Positions 1 to 10,824 of a stretch of DNA of 64,000 nt are shown one piece after another (the stretch's first letter is position 1; the number at the start of each line of letters is the position of its first letter). The DNA comes from Limonium bicolor (lineage: Eukaryota > Streptophyta > Magnoliopsida > Caryophyllales > Plumbaginaceae). The notes beneath the pieces are model-generated. The model saw only the letters and a program-made list of their open reading frames with translations, ran no database searches and was not told where the DNA came from. The position numbers were made by a program, and so were the translations under genes. The DNA is taken from NCBI GenBank assembly GCA_023374045.1, contig CM041779.1:145019485-145083484 (forward strand), given 5' to 3'.

Positions 1-439
1 CGAGGATGTTCCGGGTTTAGATAATTAAGGTCGTCGGGAGTATTCGAGAATCTGAGGTTCTATGCGATTTAGAGTTGGTTCAGAGGAGGATTTAAGGAGT
101 ATTTTTGTGACCTGAAACTCTAATGAAAGGGTTGGATTGGTGTATTCAGAATTGTCTCTCTTGAAGTTTTTAAAACTGGAAAATCATCTTTTTGTTTGTT
201 GTAAAAGGGCGGATAATCTCGAGGGATTACCCTATGTACCCCCTCGAACACGACACTTAATTAATGTAAGTGCCGAGGCTCGAAAGATGGGGCAATGAAT
301 TTATGTCGAAAAATAGGATTCAGAGAGAAACACCATGAATGAGATATTCTAGGTCGAACCCCAATAACGTCTCTAACTCCCGGGTTTTAAAACATTAAAA
401 ACCAAAAACATTGAAATCGAGCGGAAGGGAGTTAGACGA

Positions 440-598
440 TTCTAAAATCCCGGTTGCAACTAGGAAGGTCGTTTCTTCCCTAGCACCCCGCCTTGTAAAA
501 ATCTAGGCTGCAATTAGGGGAGGTTTGTCACCCTAATGCCCCGCCTAAAGAGATCCAGACCGCGACAAGGGAGGTTATGACCCCAGTGCCCCGCCTCG
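440..598. repeat. Degenerate tandem repeat, about 51 bp x 3
   Basis: Three successive units each run from an AATCY-type start through a GGAAGGT/GGGAGGT core to a CCCCGCC end near 493, 546 and 596. The spacing is 50-53 bp. The units differ by many substitutions, so this is an old array. No coding role is visible. Confidence 0.6.
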
Positions 599-1080
599 GA
601 TTTTTATTTTGGGAAGGGAGACAAGCGATGTTCTAACCGTGGAGGAAATGTTTTGAAGGGGTTAGACATTTCTTGCTCCCCGAAAATGGTTTATTTTGGA
701 GTTTGAAAACTGAGTTAGAAAATCTTTGAAGTTGTTCGGAATTCTCTAAGAAGAAACACTGATTTTGAGAAATGTTTTGGGAGAAAACTTTCTGTATATG
801 TGGGAAGAACTTTCTGCAATAGAGAAGAGTTTCCTGTGATGTGAGAAGAGTTTTTCCTTTAAAATTCCACAAAATGGCTTCTTTGAAAACTTGATGAAGC
901 TTGAATAAAATGATGATTTTGAGACTCTTTTTGGTTTTTGGATTTTGAAAGGAATTTACAAGTTGAAAGTGAATTGAAAAGGGATCGGGCTTGAAAAATG
1001 TGTTGGAATTGATTTGATTTGGTTTGACTTGTATTGGAAGATGAGTCAGGTCAACATTCAGGTTTGGTCAATGATTGGGT

Positions 1081-1160
1081 CAAGGTTTTCTGGTCAAGGT
1101 CGAGGTTTTCTGGTCAAGGTCAAGGTTTTCTGGTTAAGGTCAAGGTTTTCTGGTCAAGGT
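1081..1160. repeat. 20-bp tandem repeat x 4
   Basis: Four consecutive 20-bp units of the type CAAGGTTTTCTGGTCAAGGT start at 1081, 1101, 1121 and 1141, with one substitution in each of two units. GGTCAA-rich sequence continues to about 1280. The open frames here only translate the repeat. Confidence 0.85.
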
Positions 1161-1440
1161 CAAAGTTCGGTCAAGGTCAACATTCGGGCCAAGGTCAAAG
1201 TTGGACCGGGTCAAAGTGAGGTTGGTCAAGGTCCGATCAGGTCAAAGTTTGGGTCGGAGGTCAATTTTCAGGTCAAAGGTTAACCTTCGGGGCAAGGTTT
1301 GATTCTTGTGGACTTAACTTGATTTTTGTGGACTTAGGCTTAATTTTTGATTTTGTGGACTTAAGCTTTGTGGATTTGGGTCTTTGTGGACTTGGGCCTT
1401 TTATGGTTTTGGGCTTTCTTGTGGACTTTGAGTCTTTTTA

Positions 1441-2290
1441 GGGTTTTGGGCCATGGGTTTGATCTCGGGTTTTGGGCTTGGGCTTGATCTTGGTTTTTGG
1501 GCCTGGGCTTGATCTTGGTTTTTGGGTTTGGGCTTGATCTTGGTTTTTGGGCCTGGGCTTGATCTTGGTTTTTGGGCCCGGGCTATGGGTTTTGGACTTG
1601 GGTTGCGGGACGTGGGCTTGGGCCGAGTTCCAGAGTTGGGCCGAGATGGGTTGTTGGGCCGAGATGGTTTTGGGCTTCCCTAGTTTTGGGCCGCGGCATT
1701 TTTTTGGGTTTTGGGTTGTGGGCTTCTTGGGTTTCGGGTTTGGGCTGATTGTAGACTCTCGGGCTGGGTCAAGACGATTGGGCCGGGTTTGACTTGGTTT
1801 TGGGCCATGGGTTTTTTTGGTTTTGGGCCATGGGCTTTTTGGGTTTTGGACTCGGGTTGAGGGACGTGGGCTTGGGGTTTGGGGTGGACTTGGACCGAGA
1901 TGTGGACTTTGGGCCGAAATGACTTGGGCCGAGGTTGGATTATTGGGCCAAGGCTGTGGGTTCTTGGTTTAATTTGTGGGCTTGAGCTATTTTGTGGGCC
2001 TTTGGGCCAGGTTTGAGTGGGTTATGAACTGGGCTGAGCATTTGGATCGGATTTGAATGAGTTTTGGGCTTCGAGTTTAAGCCTTGGGCTTTGGGTTGGG
2101 TAGAGTAACGGGCCGGATAGAGTAGTGGGCCGGGTTCTTGGGTTTTCTGGGCTTCTGGGTCGGGCTGAGCAGTTGGGCAGAATCTGAGTAGGTTTGGGCT
2201 TCGAATTTTGGGCCAATCGTGGGCATTGGGCTGGGTCAAGAATTTGGGTCAGGTTTGAATTGAACCTTGGGCCGGGTCAAAGCAATTGGG
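1441..2290. repeat. TTGGGCC-rich strand-asymmetric block with 25-bp tandem units
   Basis: About 850 bp is dominated by TTGGGC/TGGGCC/GGGCTT words on the plus strand, so it is very G+T rich. Inside it, 1481-1580 is four near-perfect 25-bp units of the form GGCTTGATCTTGGTTTTTGG plus five bases. The strong strand bias and short period argue against coding. Many open frames span the block but translate as W/G/L-rich or P/N/Q-rich repeats. Confidence 0.75.
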
Positions 2291-4450
2291 CCAGTTTGAA
2301 GAAATCAGAGAAGGTTTTGAAAAAATAAACAAAATCAGAAAAAGAGTGAGTGACAAAAATAAGAGAGACAATTTGGGGCTTGGTTTAAGCTTTAGAGGAT
2401 TTGAAAAGAACAATGGATCGAACTAGAATGAATTTTGAGCAAGGTGTTTAAATTAATACAAATTATTACAAGATATGGTTTGGGTTTAGGGATTACCCAG
2501 CTTATTAGGTGGGACCATGGCTCACCTAAATCTTAGGGTTCACCCTCTATCCTAAGGCTTGGTCTTAAAGGTCTAGTAACTAGGGCTTAGTAAATAGATT
2601 AATATATACAAGGATTTAAACAGAAAAACTATAAACATGTACAAATAAGGGGTAGAACATGTACAAATAAAGCGCAGGCCAAGAACATGGATCAAAACAG
2701 AAAATTATAAGTGAGCAGAAAGCTGTGAACAAAACATGTACATGAATAGCCAGTAAGCAAAATGATTTGAAACTTGAATACAGAGAAAGTCATTGGTCAT
2801 TTAAACAAAGCAGGCAGAGACTTAGAACAATTAGATCAGTTTTTAATTCCTTCCTGTCTAAAGTTCCTTAAAAACAATATTGAGTTGTCTGTGAGCTTAA
2901 TAGAATGCAAAAAAAAAAGGGGTGAGCAGTTTGAGTTTAACTTAGATTTCCAGCGAGGTTAATAAATACACTTCCAAACGGCACAGAGAATTTACCCAAA
3001 CCAACCGCATATAGAGAATTAAGAAACAGGCATAAGACAGTCAATGTTGTACTGGTGAGTTCAACAGATAACAAGGGTTAGAGTTTAGTACCGGGAGAGG
3101 GTATAGAAATCCCCTGCAAACAACACAATGAAACTCACAGCAAACAGCAAAGAAGGTCAGATGTACAACAGTGTTAATTCCGAAAATATAGAGCAAATAG
3201 GCAGAGTCTGGTAGGCAATAAAACTAGACAGAGGTCGGTGTAACACATGTCTGATATGGATCTCGCCGAAATGTCTAATGGGCAACGAATAACCCTGTTG
3301 AGTCAGTTCCACAAGCCAGGAATACGATGTGCACTGAATACAGGCACCCTCACAAAGTTGCAAACAGAAGGGTTAATCACAATCGAAAGAGTCAGTGGAC
3401 AAAAATCACATGGTAACTCAAACTTATACAAAGCCAAAAGCAAAAAGCAGTTCAACCCTCAGAAGCTCGGGTAACCGACAAGGAGAAAGGGATTAGGGTT
3501 GGAAGTGACCAGTTTCATCGAATTACAGAGCATAATGGAAAGTGTAAGTTCAACCGATATTCCAGTCCATTTTCGACCTGGTGAGTATCTCATACAGACA
3601 AACGGTATAATATGAAAACTCAATAGAAGGATAAAACGCTAGCCATAGGGATAATGTTCGAAGGATCAGATTCTGGACTGCCACTGTAAAGAGGTGGAAC
3701 ATATGAACACAAGGGTCAGAGAGGAACTCAAATACGCTCAGATTCTCATCCTGTCCGCGGACTTCAAGGTCCGTACCAGGTCTATGAGTCAGGGAAACGG
3801 TTTAAAACGTATGTGCAGAGGGAAATATAAGGGCTCGCGCTCAATATCAACACCAAAAGAAACCATGCCCATTCACATTAGTCGAAAAGAAAGAACACGA
3901 ATGTAGACGAAATTAACAGGTTCTATGAAATCCTTCAAAACCAAAAACATGCAAAACCAACATTCGCAGTTCTAGTTCTAGGATCTTAACAAAACCGAAA
4001 AAAAAAGAGAAAAGTAGCACAAATTAAATATGAGCCGAAGTAAACGACAGGCAAGAGGAGATAAGGGAGAAGATTCGAAGAACAAAACTAATGAGGAAGA
4101 CAGTAATATACAGAAGATGAGGTGGAGTAAGGCGAGAACCACCGGCATGGCAGAACCGATGCTACTTACTCTTCTGGCGATCGAGATAAACCAGCGGAAA
4201 CGTCGGGTTGGCAAGAAGGTGGAGGCGGTGAATTTTCAGGGAGATTACGATGAAGATAGTGATCGGAGTTCGGAGGTAAAAAAAAATTGAGTTGAGTGGT
4301 GACGGTGAAGCTTTCGGGTGCAGACCAGGTCGAGAGGAAGGCTCAGGTTTTTTTGTTTTTGAAAACTGCCAGTAAGAGAATGTTCTAAAACAGGAGGTTG
4401 TCGGCTTGTAATCACATCTGCACAGTAGGTAAAAAATTTTGCGAGTTTGC

Positions 4451-4520
4451 ATTTGCCCAGACTCGAACTCGGGATCTCTGGATAGTCCCTGCCGTACCTT
4501 GTCCAGCCAAGCTGTGATGC
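4451..4520 (-). repeat. tRNA-derived SINE-like sequence (copy 1)
   Basis: On the minus strand an A-box-like stretch (about 4493-4511, core TGGCTGGACAAGG) is followed by a B-box match GAGTTCGAGTC (about 4458-4470), at the spacing of a tRNA promoter. I could not pair the flanking bases into an acceptor stem, so this looks like a SINE head or decayed tRNA-like sequence rather than a tRNA gene. A second unit lies about 90 bp to the right. Confidence 0.5.
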
Positions 4521-4594
4521 GATTCGATACATAACAGGACTAACAAGGGTAAAAGCTCTGGCGTGAGCTAAAAACGGGAATAAAAAGACCATCG

Positions 4595-4661
4595 TCCCTT
4601 GCCAAGGATCGAACCCGCAACCTACGAGTTGTGTGGCGAGCACCTTAACCGGTTACACTGG
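4595..4661 (-). repeat. tRNA-derived SINE-like sequence (copy 2)
   Basis: The minus strand shows an A box (GTGTAACCGGTTAAGGTGC, about 4640-4658) and a perfect B box GGGTTCGATCC at 4606-4616. The order and spacing match RNA polymerase III internal promoters. No acceptor-stem pairing is evident, so a tRNA-derived SINE is more likely than a functional tRNA. An open frame across this copy is simply its translation. Confidence 0.55.
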
Positions 4662-5289
4662 ATTGAATTTCAGTACGTCCATGGGAGAAATAATACCAGA
4701 GTTCAAAATTTGACTGGATAACCCCTCTAAAGACCTGATGAATCCAAAGAAAGTATATACAATAAAATGAGACGATCAATCTAATGACATGAAAGTATGG
4801 AATATAGCTGAAAATAAGATTCAAAAACGTAATGAGATAAAAAGTAAAAGAATAGCACATGTACATGAAATAATGAAAATTAATGCTCGTGATGAAGATA
4901 AAACAATTAAAATAAATGGAAAATGATAGTAGTGCAGAGGACACACGTAGGAATAAAAATAGTGGCGATAAAACGGAGAAAATCAAAAAGAAAATAACAA
5001 ATAATAATAAAGTATAAATCGATCGAACACGTAAAATAATACATGGTAAAATCAAAAACCGTGAAATGTTTTAAAAAGCAACAAAATATGTATACGAAAT
5101 GAAGTCAGTTAAAAACAGATTTCAACAAAAAGCTCGTGCTCCTTTTCTCATAAGGAATGTGAGATTTTAAAGATTAGTAAAAGGAAATCCCTTTGATCGA
5201 AAGCGGGGACGACCACCTTGTTTTGGTTGAATAATAAATATGAGGGGTGAGAATTTTTGGTGTCCACACCCGGTTATATTTTTTTGAAT

Positions 5290-7230
5290 TTTCGCGACAT
5301 GCCAGGTGCAATGCCGTGTAGTGGCAGTCCGGCACATGGATTTTTATGATGCCGGGTCTACGATACCCGGCCTTCAGCACGGCACATCTCTCTGGAATAT
5401 CTCCTTCTGTAACCGCCACGTGCCGGGCGTGTAGCCGGGTGATGTCAATCCGGCATCCGAAATTTTTTAGTAGGCTGGGAGTATGATACCCGGCCTTGTG
5501 AACGGCATTGGTTCAACCTGCAGCAGTTTAGTTATACATATATATAAAAAAATAGGCATTTTAAGTTATGAGATTGAGTCGAAATGATTAATAATTGATT
5601 AAAAACAAAGGTACATAAAGAAAATAACAAATTATGCAAATGAATTGGAATTCAACTAAAAATAAAATCAAAATTTAGAACACGCCGGATCCAATGCCGG
5701 CTTATAACTGTCCGGCATGGTACATCCACTGCTAATGCCGGATTTATATTGCCCGGCTTTACATATGGCGTATTCAACTAGATAAAAAGAAATGAACGTA
5801 ATAAAGGATAATAAAAGTAAATGGATAAAGAATAGGGCGATTACCATTTTTAGGACTTGGACTAATTCCAAGTCCCCGGCAACGGCGCCAATTTGCTAAC
5901 AGAGAAATTGCTAGGATAAACTATATAAAAAGAATAAAATAATAAACTAAACCTACAACTCTACCACGGGTAGCAAATAAAACCCGGTCGGAGTATAGTG
6001 TAAATATATTATGACCGAGAGTATCGTACCCAAGGGACTTATAGAAAACTAGTCCTAATCCGGGTAGAAGCCTATTCTATAATAACAAAGGGGGAAAAGT
6101 AAATGTGATGCTAACTAAGAAAACTAAATAAACTAACTTTGATTTGGGAAGATTATCAATGTAAGGGAAACGTAAGACCAATAATCAAGGGTGGCAAGTC
6201 TCAAAGAGGATTTGGTATCACAAAATGCATATGCCGGGTGACATGCCGGACCTCGGATACCCGGCAGATTCATGGCCTTGAATGTGCCGGACAACTTTCA
6301 TCCGGCACCACATCCGGCATCGTACATTTCATAAATAACACTTCCAGAATCGGGTCTGAACAAAGGAACTCATCATTCATACTTGCATCGTGCATAGCCA
6401 ATGCCGCGAATACAACCAGAATAATGGGGAAATTAGAGATTAATCCAAAATCTTAGCATTTGTTGCCCACTTTCCAGGATAACAATATTAAAGATTACCG
6501 AGATCCTAATCTATCCTACTCTTGCTTTTGAAAGCCTTAAATAGGACTTAGAGATAAGAGAATAAGTGGCTGACTCATCCAACTTGTATGAAGACTAGAA
6601 ACCTCCATTATGAAACTCGTAAATTCCATATATGATCATAAGAGTTTTACAAGGAAATCCATCCCTAACCAAAACCTAACAAGGATTCTGCATCACCATC
6701 CACACAACTACAAGAAGAGAATACAAAGGGGGAGAAGGAAATGTTAATAGCCTTAACCCGTCAAGGTCTTCTTCTTCTCTCGCGTGGATGGATTTGCAGA
6801 CGTTCCTTGGACACCAACAGATGGAGTGGGGCGGAAATGAAGTGTGAATGGCGTGGATTTGGTATGTTGAAGTGTGTTGAAAAGTGTAGCCCCTCGTCCT
6901 ATTTATAGGCATCACATTCTTCTCGTGCCGGATGTCATGCCGTGCAAATTATATCCGGCATATAATAACCACGTGCCCAACTGCTAACGGTTGAAACCGT
7001 CGAATCTGCGCGAAAAGGTACCTGTGATGGACAGGATATGTCCGGCACCATACCCGGCATAGGTTGGTTTGGCAACGGTCATTAACTGCCATCGTCTGGT
7101 CAATCGAGGCGACTTTTCTCACGTATGCCGGATTGGATATACCTTGCCACGTATCCGGCATAGAGTGCTTTTCTGCTCCACGCTTGTGCCGTGCAGGTAT
7201 GATCCGGCCTTATGTCCGGCATTATGGTCA
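5290..7230. repeat. Dispersed CCGGCA/TGCCGG motif clusters
   Basis: At least twenty CCGGCA or TGCCGG hexamers, often extended to ATGCCGG, CCGGCAT or ACCCGGC, occur in four clusters (about 5300-5460, 5687-5740, 6230-6320, 6925-7220) in otherwise AT-rich DNA. They lie on both sides of the primer-binding site, that is in the LTR and in the leader of the same element. Many occur in both orientations and could pair with one another. They do not form a regular tandem array. Confidence 0.7.
5873..5890 (-). other. Primer-binding site, tRNA-Asp type
   Basis: The minus strand reads TGGCGCCGTTGCCGGGGA, the Asp-type primer-binding site used by many plant Ty3/gypsy elements (Athila/Tat group). It sits three bases from a CA-ending LTR boundary (TTAGCA on the minus strand at 5894). 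This fixes the element's orientation: LTR to the right, interior to the left. Confidence 0.85.
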
Positions 7231-7391
7231 GAAATGTCTCCTTGTATGGAAAAACATATAAAAACATCAATCTGAACAAATAATAGACTTAATACATAAT
7301 ATAGCATAAATATTAATTATTCTAACCTTAATTTGGCTAATAATCTTATAATTAAGTATACTAAAACATGATAAGTCCGAAGCTTATCACA
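5894..7391 (-). mobile_element. LTR (5' LTR of minus-oriented Ty3/gypsy-like element)
   Basis: The 3' end of the LTR is set by the adjacent primer-binding site. The start is placed near 7389-7394, where the plus strand ends in a TTATCACATCA stretch (minus-strand TG start) just after an inverted pair GATAAG/CTTATC. The right boundary is approximate, because no second LTR copy exists in the window to compare. The LTR contains CCGGCA clusters and no credible protein. Its partner LTR is presumably left of base 1 or has been lost. Confidence 0.6.
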
Positions 7392-7616
7392 TCACGACTG
7401 TGGTTTCACCCTACTTCACAATTTCAAGGTGTTATTCCCATTTTCTGATGAATTTGAGTTCACTTGACCATTTCATTGATTCAGCTCCTCTGTTGGTTGA
7501 TGTGTCGTCCCTGTGTAAATTCTTACAATTTTCTCGAATCTAGAATCTTGCTAAGGTACATGCCTCTGTTATATTGCAATGTCACTGTCTTTGGGCATCA
7601 TTTTTTGCTATTGTTG
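7392..7616. other. Unassigned AT-rich spacer
   Basis: Between the LTR and the 55-bp array I see only unremarkable sequence and short open frames without family resemblance. Confidence 0.4.
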
Positions 7617-8060
7617 GATTTGAGTTACACATGTTGCCATGGTTTGGTCGATTTGACCGACGCTTCTGTTGCTTTGAGTTGCATGTGCTCCCTTGTGTTT
7701 GGTTGATTAATCGACACATTTTTTCGATAAGTGATATATGTGTTGCCTTGTCTTGGTCGATGGACCAATTGCTCCTGATCGATTTGAGTTGCATTTGTTG
7801 CCTTGTGTTTGATCGATTGACCAACGTTCATGTTGGATTTGAGTTAGATGTGTTGACTTGTTCTGGTCGATTGACCAATTGCTCTTGTTCGATTTGAGTT
7901 GCATATGTTGTCTTGTTTTTGGTTGATTGATCGACGCTTCTGTTCGATAAAAGATACTATGTGGCCTTGTGTTTGGCCGATTGACCAACACTCCTATCGG
8001 ATTTGAGTTAGATATGTTGCCTTGTTTGGTTGAGTGACCAATGTTCAGATGGATTTAAGT
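7617..8060. repeat. 55-bp minisatellite, about 8 units
   Basis: Repeating units run from GAGTTGCATTTGTTGCCTTG through a GGTCGATTGACCAA core to a GATTT end. Two fully counted units are exactly 55 bp each, and the block holds about eight. The core TTGGTCGATTGACCAA is nearly self-complementary, so each unit can form a small hairpin. Units differ at many positions, indicating age. Overlapping open frames on both strands are translations of the repeat. Confidence 0.8.
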
Positions 8061-8149
8061 TGAACTATTGGTTTTAATGAGTGGACAGGATACCACTGAC
8101 GGAAGTGAGTTGGTGCTTCTAATGAGTTGTTTTGGTGTTATACCGTAGC

Positions 8150-8637
8150 TTTAGACATTAATTACTTACCCATACGTGTTGGTGTTGCTCAGGAACCGAA
8201 TGACCCATGTTGACGTATTGAAAAATGCCCATTGATTGTGGATTAGGGTTAGAAAACCTATGTAAGGGTTAGTCTACAATTCACAAATTAAAACGGTCGC
8301 CTACATTTTACGATTATCCTTAACGATCTTGGCCCAGTTAAGAATTATAAGATAAGAACAATTTACATAATGAAAGGATAGTCCTACTATAGTAGTTGTG
8401 GTAGTTTTGATTTATGATGCGTATGAACGTCACCATTGTTGTCTTTCTACCTTAGTTCACTCAGCGATGATGAGGGAAAACATACTTTGAGCTGAATAGT
8501 CCTGAATGTACCCGTTTAGCGATGATGAGGGCAACAAAAACCAGATAGTGATGATGAGGGCACAATTACTCTAAGCTGAATAGTCCCGTAAAACACATTT
8601 ATGTTGCATTGATGCATTGTGACGATCAGATGAAGAC
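8150..8637. repeat. 488-bp direct repeat X, left copy
   Basis: This segment, starting TTTAGACATTAATTAC and ending GATGAAGAC, recurs with few differences at 16580-17067, and both copies are 488 bp. It abuts the left end of a TRIM element at 8638. It contains GATGATGAGGGCA-type internal repeats and no convincing open frame. It has no TG...CA ends, so it is not an ordinary LTR. Confidence 0.9.
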
Positions 8638-10600
8638 TGTAACACCCCATATGGGCAACTGAAATACCCCAAACCTAGATATGTCAATTAAATGATAAAC
8701 TATGGTATAATAAGGCTAAAAAGTGCCTTAGAAATGTTTTTAAGCAATTTAAACCATAGTAAACACAATAAAACGCCATTAAGACAATTTGGGTAAAAAC
8801 ATGCTCTAAGCTTGGGATAACCTTGGTTAGGACCCAAAGAGCTTACCAAGGCCTTATTAACATGATAATGGACATGTTAAACCAATTACCAAAGAAAACC
8901 AAGCTCAAAAACGAGTTTAAACACAAAATGTGCTTTAAGGAGCCTTAAAGCACGTTTTTGAAAAATTGTCTTGGAAATGGGTTTTGAGTGACTAAATGCC
9001 CATGATTACACCTTAATCAATATGTGTACTACTTAGTATCACATTAGGAAGCCTAAATCAAGGAGAAATCAAAATTTTCACAAATTTGTGCACTAATTAT
9101 GAATAGTACCCAAATAGTGCCCAATGTAAGTCTTTAATCTCCTTTAAGTGGTCAATGGTCAAACTAGTACCTAAATAACATAAGGGGGCCATTTTTTTAC
9201 AAGGTGACTCATCACCTAACTCATTCATCAAGTTTAAAATAAAGGAAAGGAGGAGGAAGTTCACTATTTGGAAAGTAACATATATTTACTTTCACTTTAC
9301 TCTCTTCTCTCTCTTCTCCTCTCATTTATTTTCCTCCCAACCAGTCACAACCTTCATCCTCTCTTCTTCCTCGCGTAAAGGAACAGACCCCCATGGTTCT
9401 TCAGCTTCTTCAAACTCCAATTCCTTGCCAAATCCAACTCCAAGCTCCAAATCAAAAACTAAGCACATATTTGTCTTAGTTGAGTCAAGGCCTTCCATCC
9501 TCTCTTTTCAAAATTCCAAAACAAGAAGTTGGACTCCATTGAAGGAGCTCCATTTGAAGAGGAAAATCCAGTTTCAAGAGCTAGTATATGCTCTCTTTGG
9601 TTTAAGGTAAGAAAAAGCTTGAAAAATCATATCTTCCTCCATTTTTGTTCTTGGCTGAAAATTACCATTTGAAGTGCCTTGCTTTACTCATTGTATTAGC
9701 CTTGATTCAATCTTCAAGAGCTTAGTTGAATCCATGCCTTGACTCCTTATCAAAGTGTAACACCCCCGAACCGGATGTCACAGATGCCAACCACCCACGT
9801 GGTTGACACTACAACACTAACAACACTAAGCTGCGGTCTGAACGACTGGAATTATAACCAAAACCAAATCCAAATGTAAACTGAAATTACAACCGAGTAC
9901 CGAGAGTCTACAACATAGTTCTTAATTAGATTACACAACCGAAACATAACCCAAGGTCTAGTGGTACATCATCTCAATCCATACATTTAAACATGCTACA
10001 TAAAAGCCTTGCCCATATGGGCTATCCCTAAGGTGTTCACCCGTGCCTACTCTCCGCCTGCTTCTCGTTTCATACCTGTAAAAATAAAGGACTCAGCAAA
10101 CCTTGCTGAGTATGAACGTGTGAAGCCCGCATGTTACCGGGCTACACGACTACTTGGTCTAATATGATTAAGTTCATTTTGCATGCTATAGTAAAGCAAT
10201 AACACCCAACATACGACATTACATAGCACATCATTACACCACATCAACATAGCAACACCCACATACAATGTCAACATAGCAACAACCAACATATTAGGCA
10301 TATAGTTAACAGCAAGCACTACAAATATTGTAGAAAAACAAGTCGAGTTATGAGAGAATAGTGATGATCCTCACAATGGGATCATTCAACGTGGAATGTT
10401 TTCATTTCTTTTTCCTTTGTTTTCATCATGGGTACTTCTCTTTCTCCTTCTCGCACCAGGTCTAGGAATGTAGGTTAGTTCCCATGACCATATAGTATAG
10501 GGCTTATCTTCTCTTACTTCTTTAAGGATTTATTGTGAGTTCTCTTATTACCGCACGTTAGAGGACGTCTCCTCCTTAGTTCATACCTTAGTTCATACCT

Positions 10601-10824
10601 CCATTCCCGGCGTCGTTCGTCGAGAAAGAGGGGTCGTCTTTAGACCCCAGGTTATGTTCTCCAATTAGCCGATCCTCCAATCCTGACGTCAGGTCGAGAA
10701 AGAGGGGTCATCTTTTGACCCCAGGTCATGCTTCCCAAATTGTCAATCTTCCAATCCCGGCGTCGTTCGTCGAGAAAGAGGGGTCGTCTTTTAGGCCCCA
10801 AGATGTGCTCCACAATGGTCGGTC
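10601..10824. repeat. 74-76-bp tandem repeat x 3
   Basis: Three units start CCATTCCCGGCG, CCAATCCTGACG and CCAATCCCGGCG at 10601, 10677 and 10751. Each carries GTCGAGAAAGAGGGGTC. The middle unit has lost a few bases. It lies within the 3.06-kb solo LTR. Confidence 0.8.

Larger units (their letters stand above)
1..5872 (-). mobile_element. Non-coding interior of a minus-oriented LTR element (left part of window)
   Basis: This stretch lies downstream, on the minus strand, of a convincing primer-binding site at 5873-5890, so it should be the 5' interior of an LTR retrotransposon entering from the right. I could not recognise gag, protease, reverse transcriptase or integrase in it on either strand. 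The open frames are short and low in complexity, or derive from tRNA-like repeats. It contains degenerate tandem repeats (440-598, 1081-1160, 1481-1580), a TTGGGCC-rich block (1441-2290) and two tRNA-like stretches. I see nothing interpretable in 2300-4440 or in AT-rich 4670-5270. It may be a non-autonomous element or a heavily decayed Athila/Tat-like one; that assignment is inference. Confidence 0.45.

Noticed and set aside
1081..1580. CRISPR-like array from the 20-bp and 25-bp repeats
   Set aside because: The units are contiguous with no unique spacers, the context is plant transposon DNA, and there are no cas genes.
4030..4290. Lys/Arg-rich open frame MSRSKRQARGDKG...
   Set aside because: Short, in low-complexity purine-rich sequence, overlapped by open frames on the other strand, and no family resemblance.
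4595..4661. Functional tRNA gene
   Set aside because: A and B boxes are present, but I could not form acceptor or proper anticodon stems. It fits a tRNA-derived repeat better.
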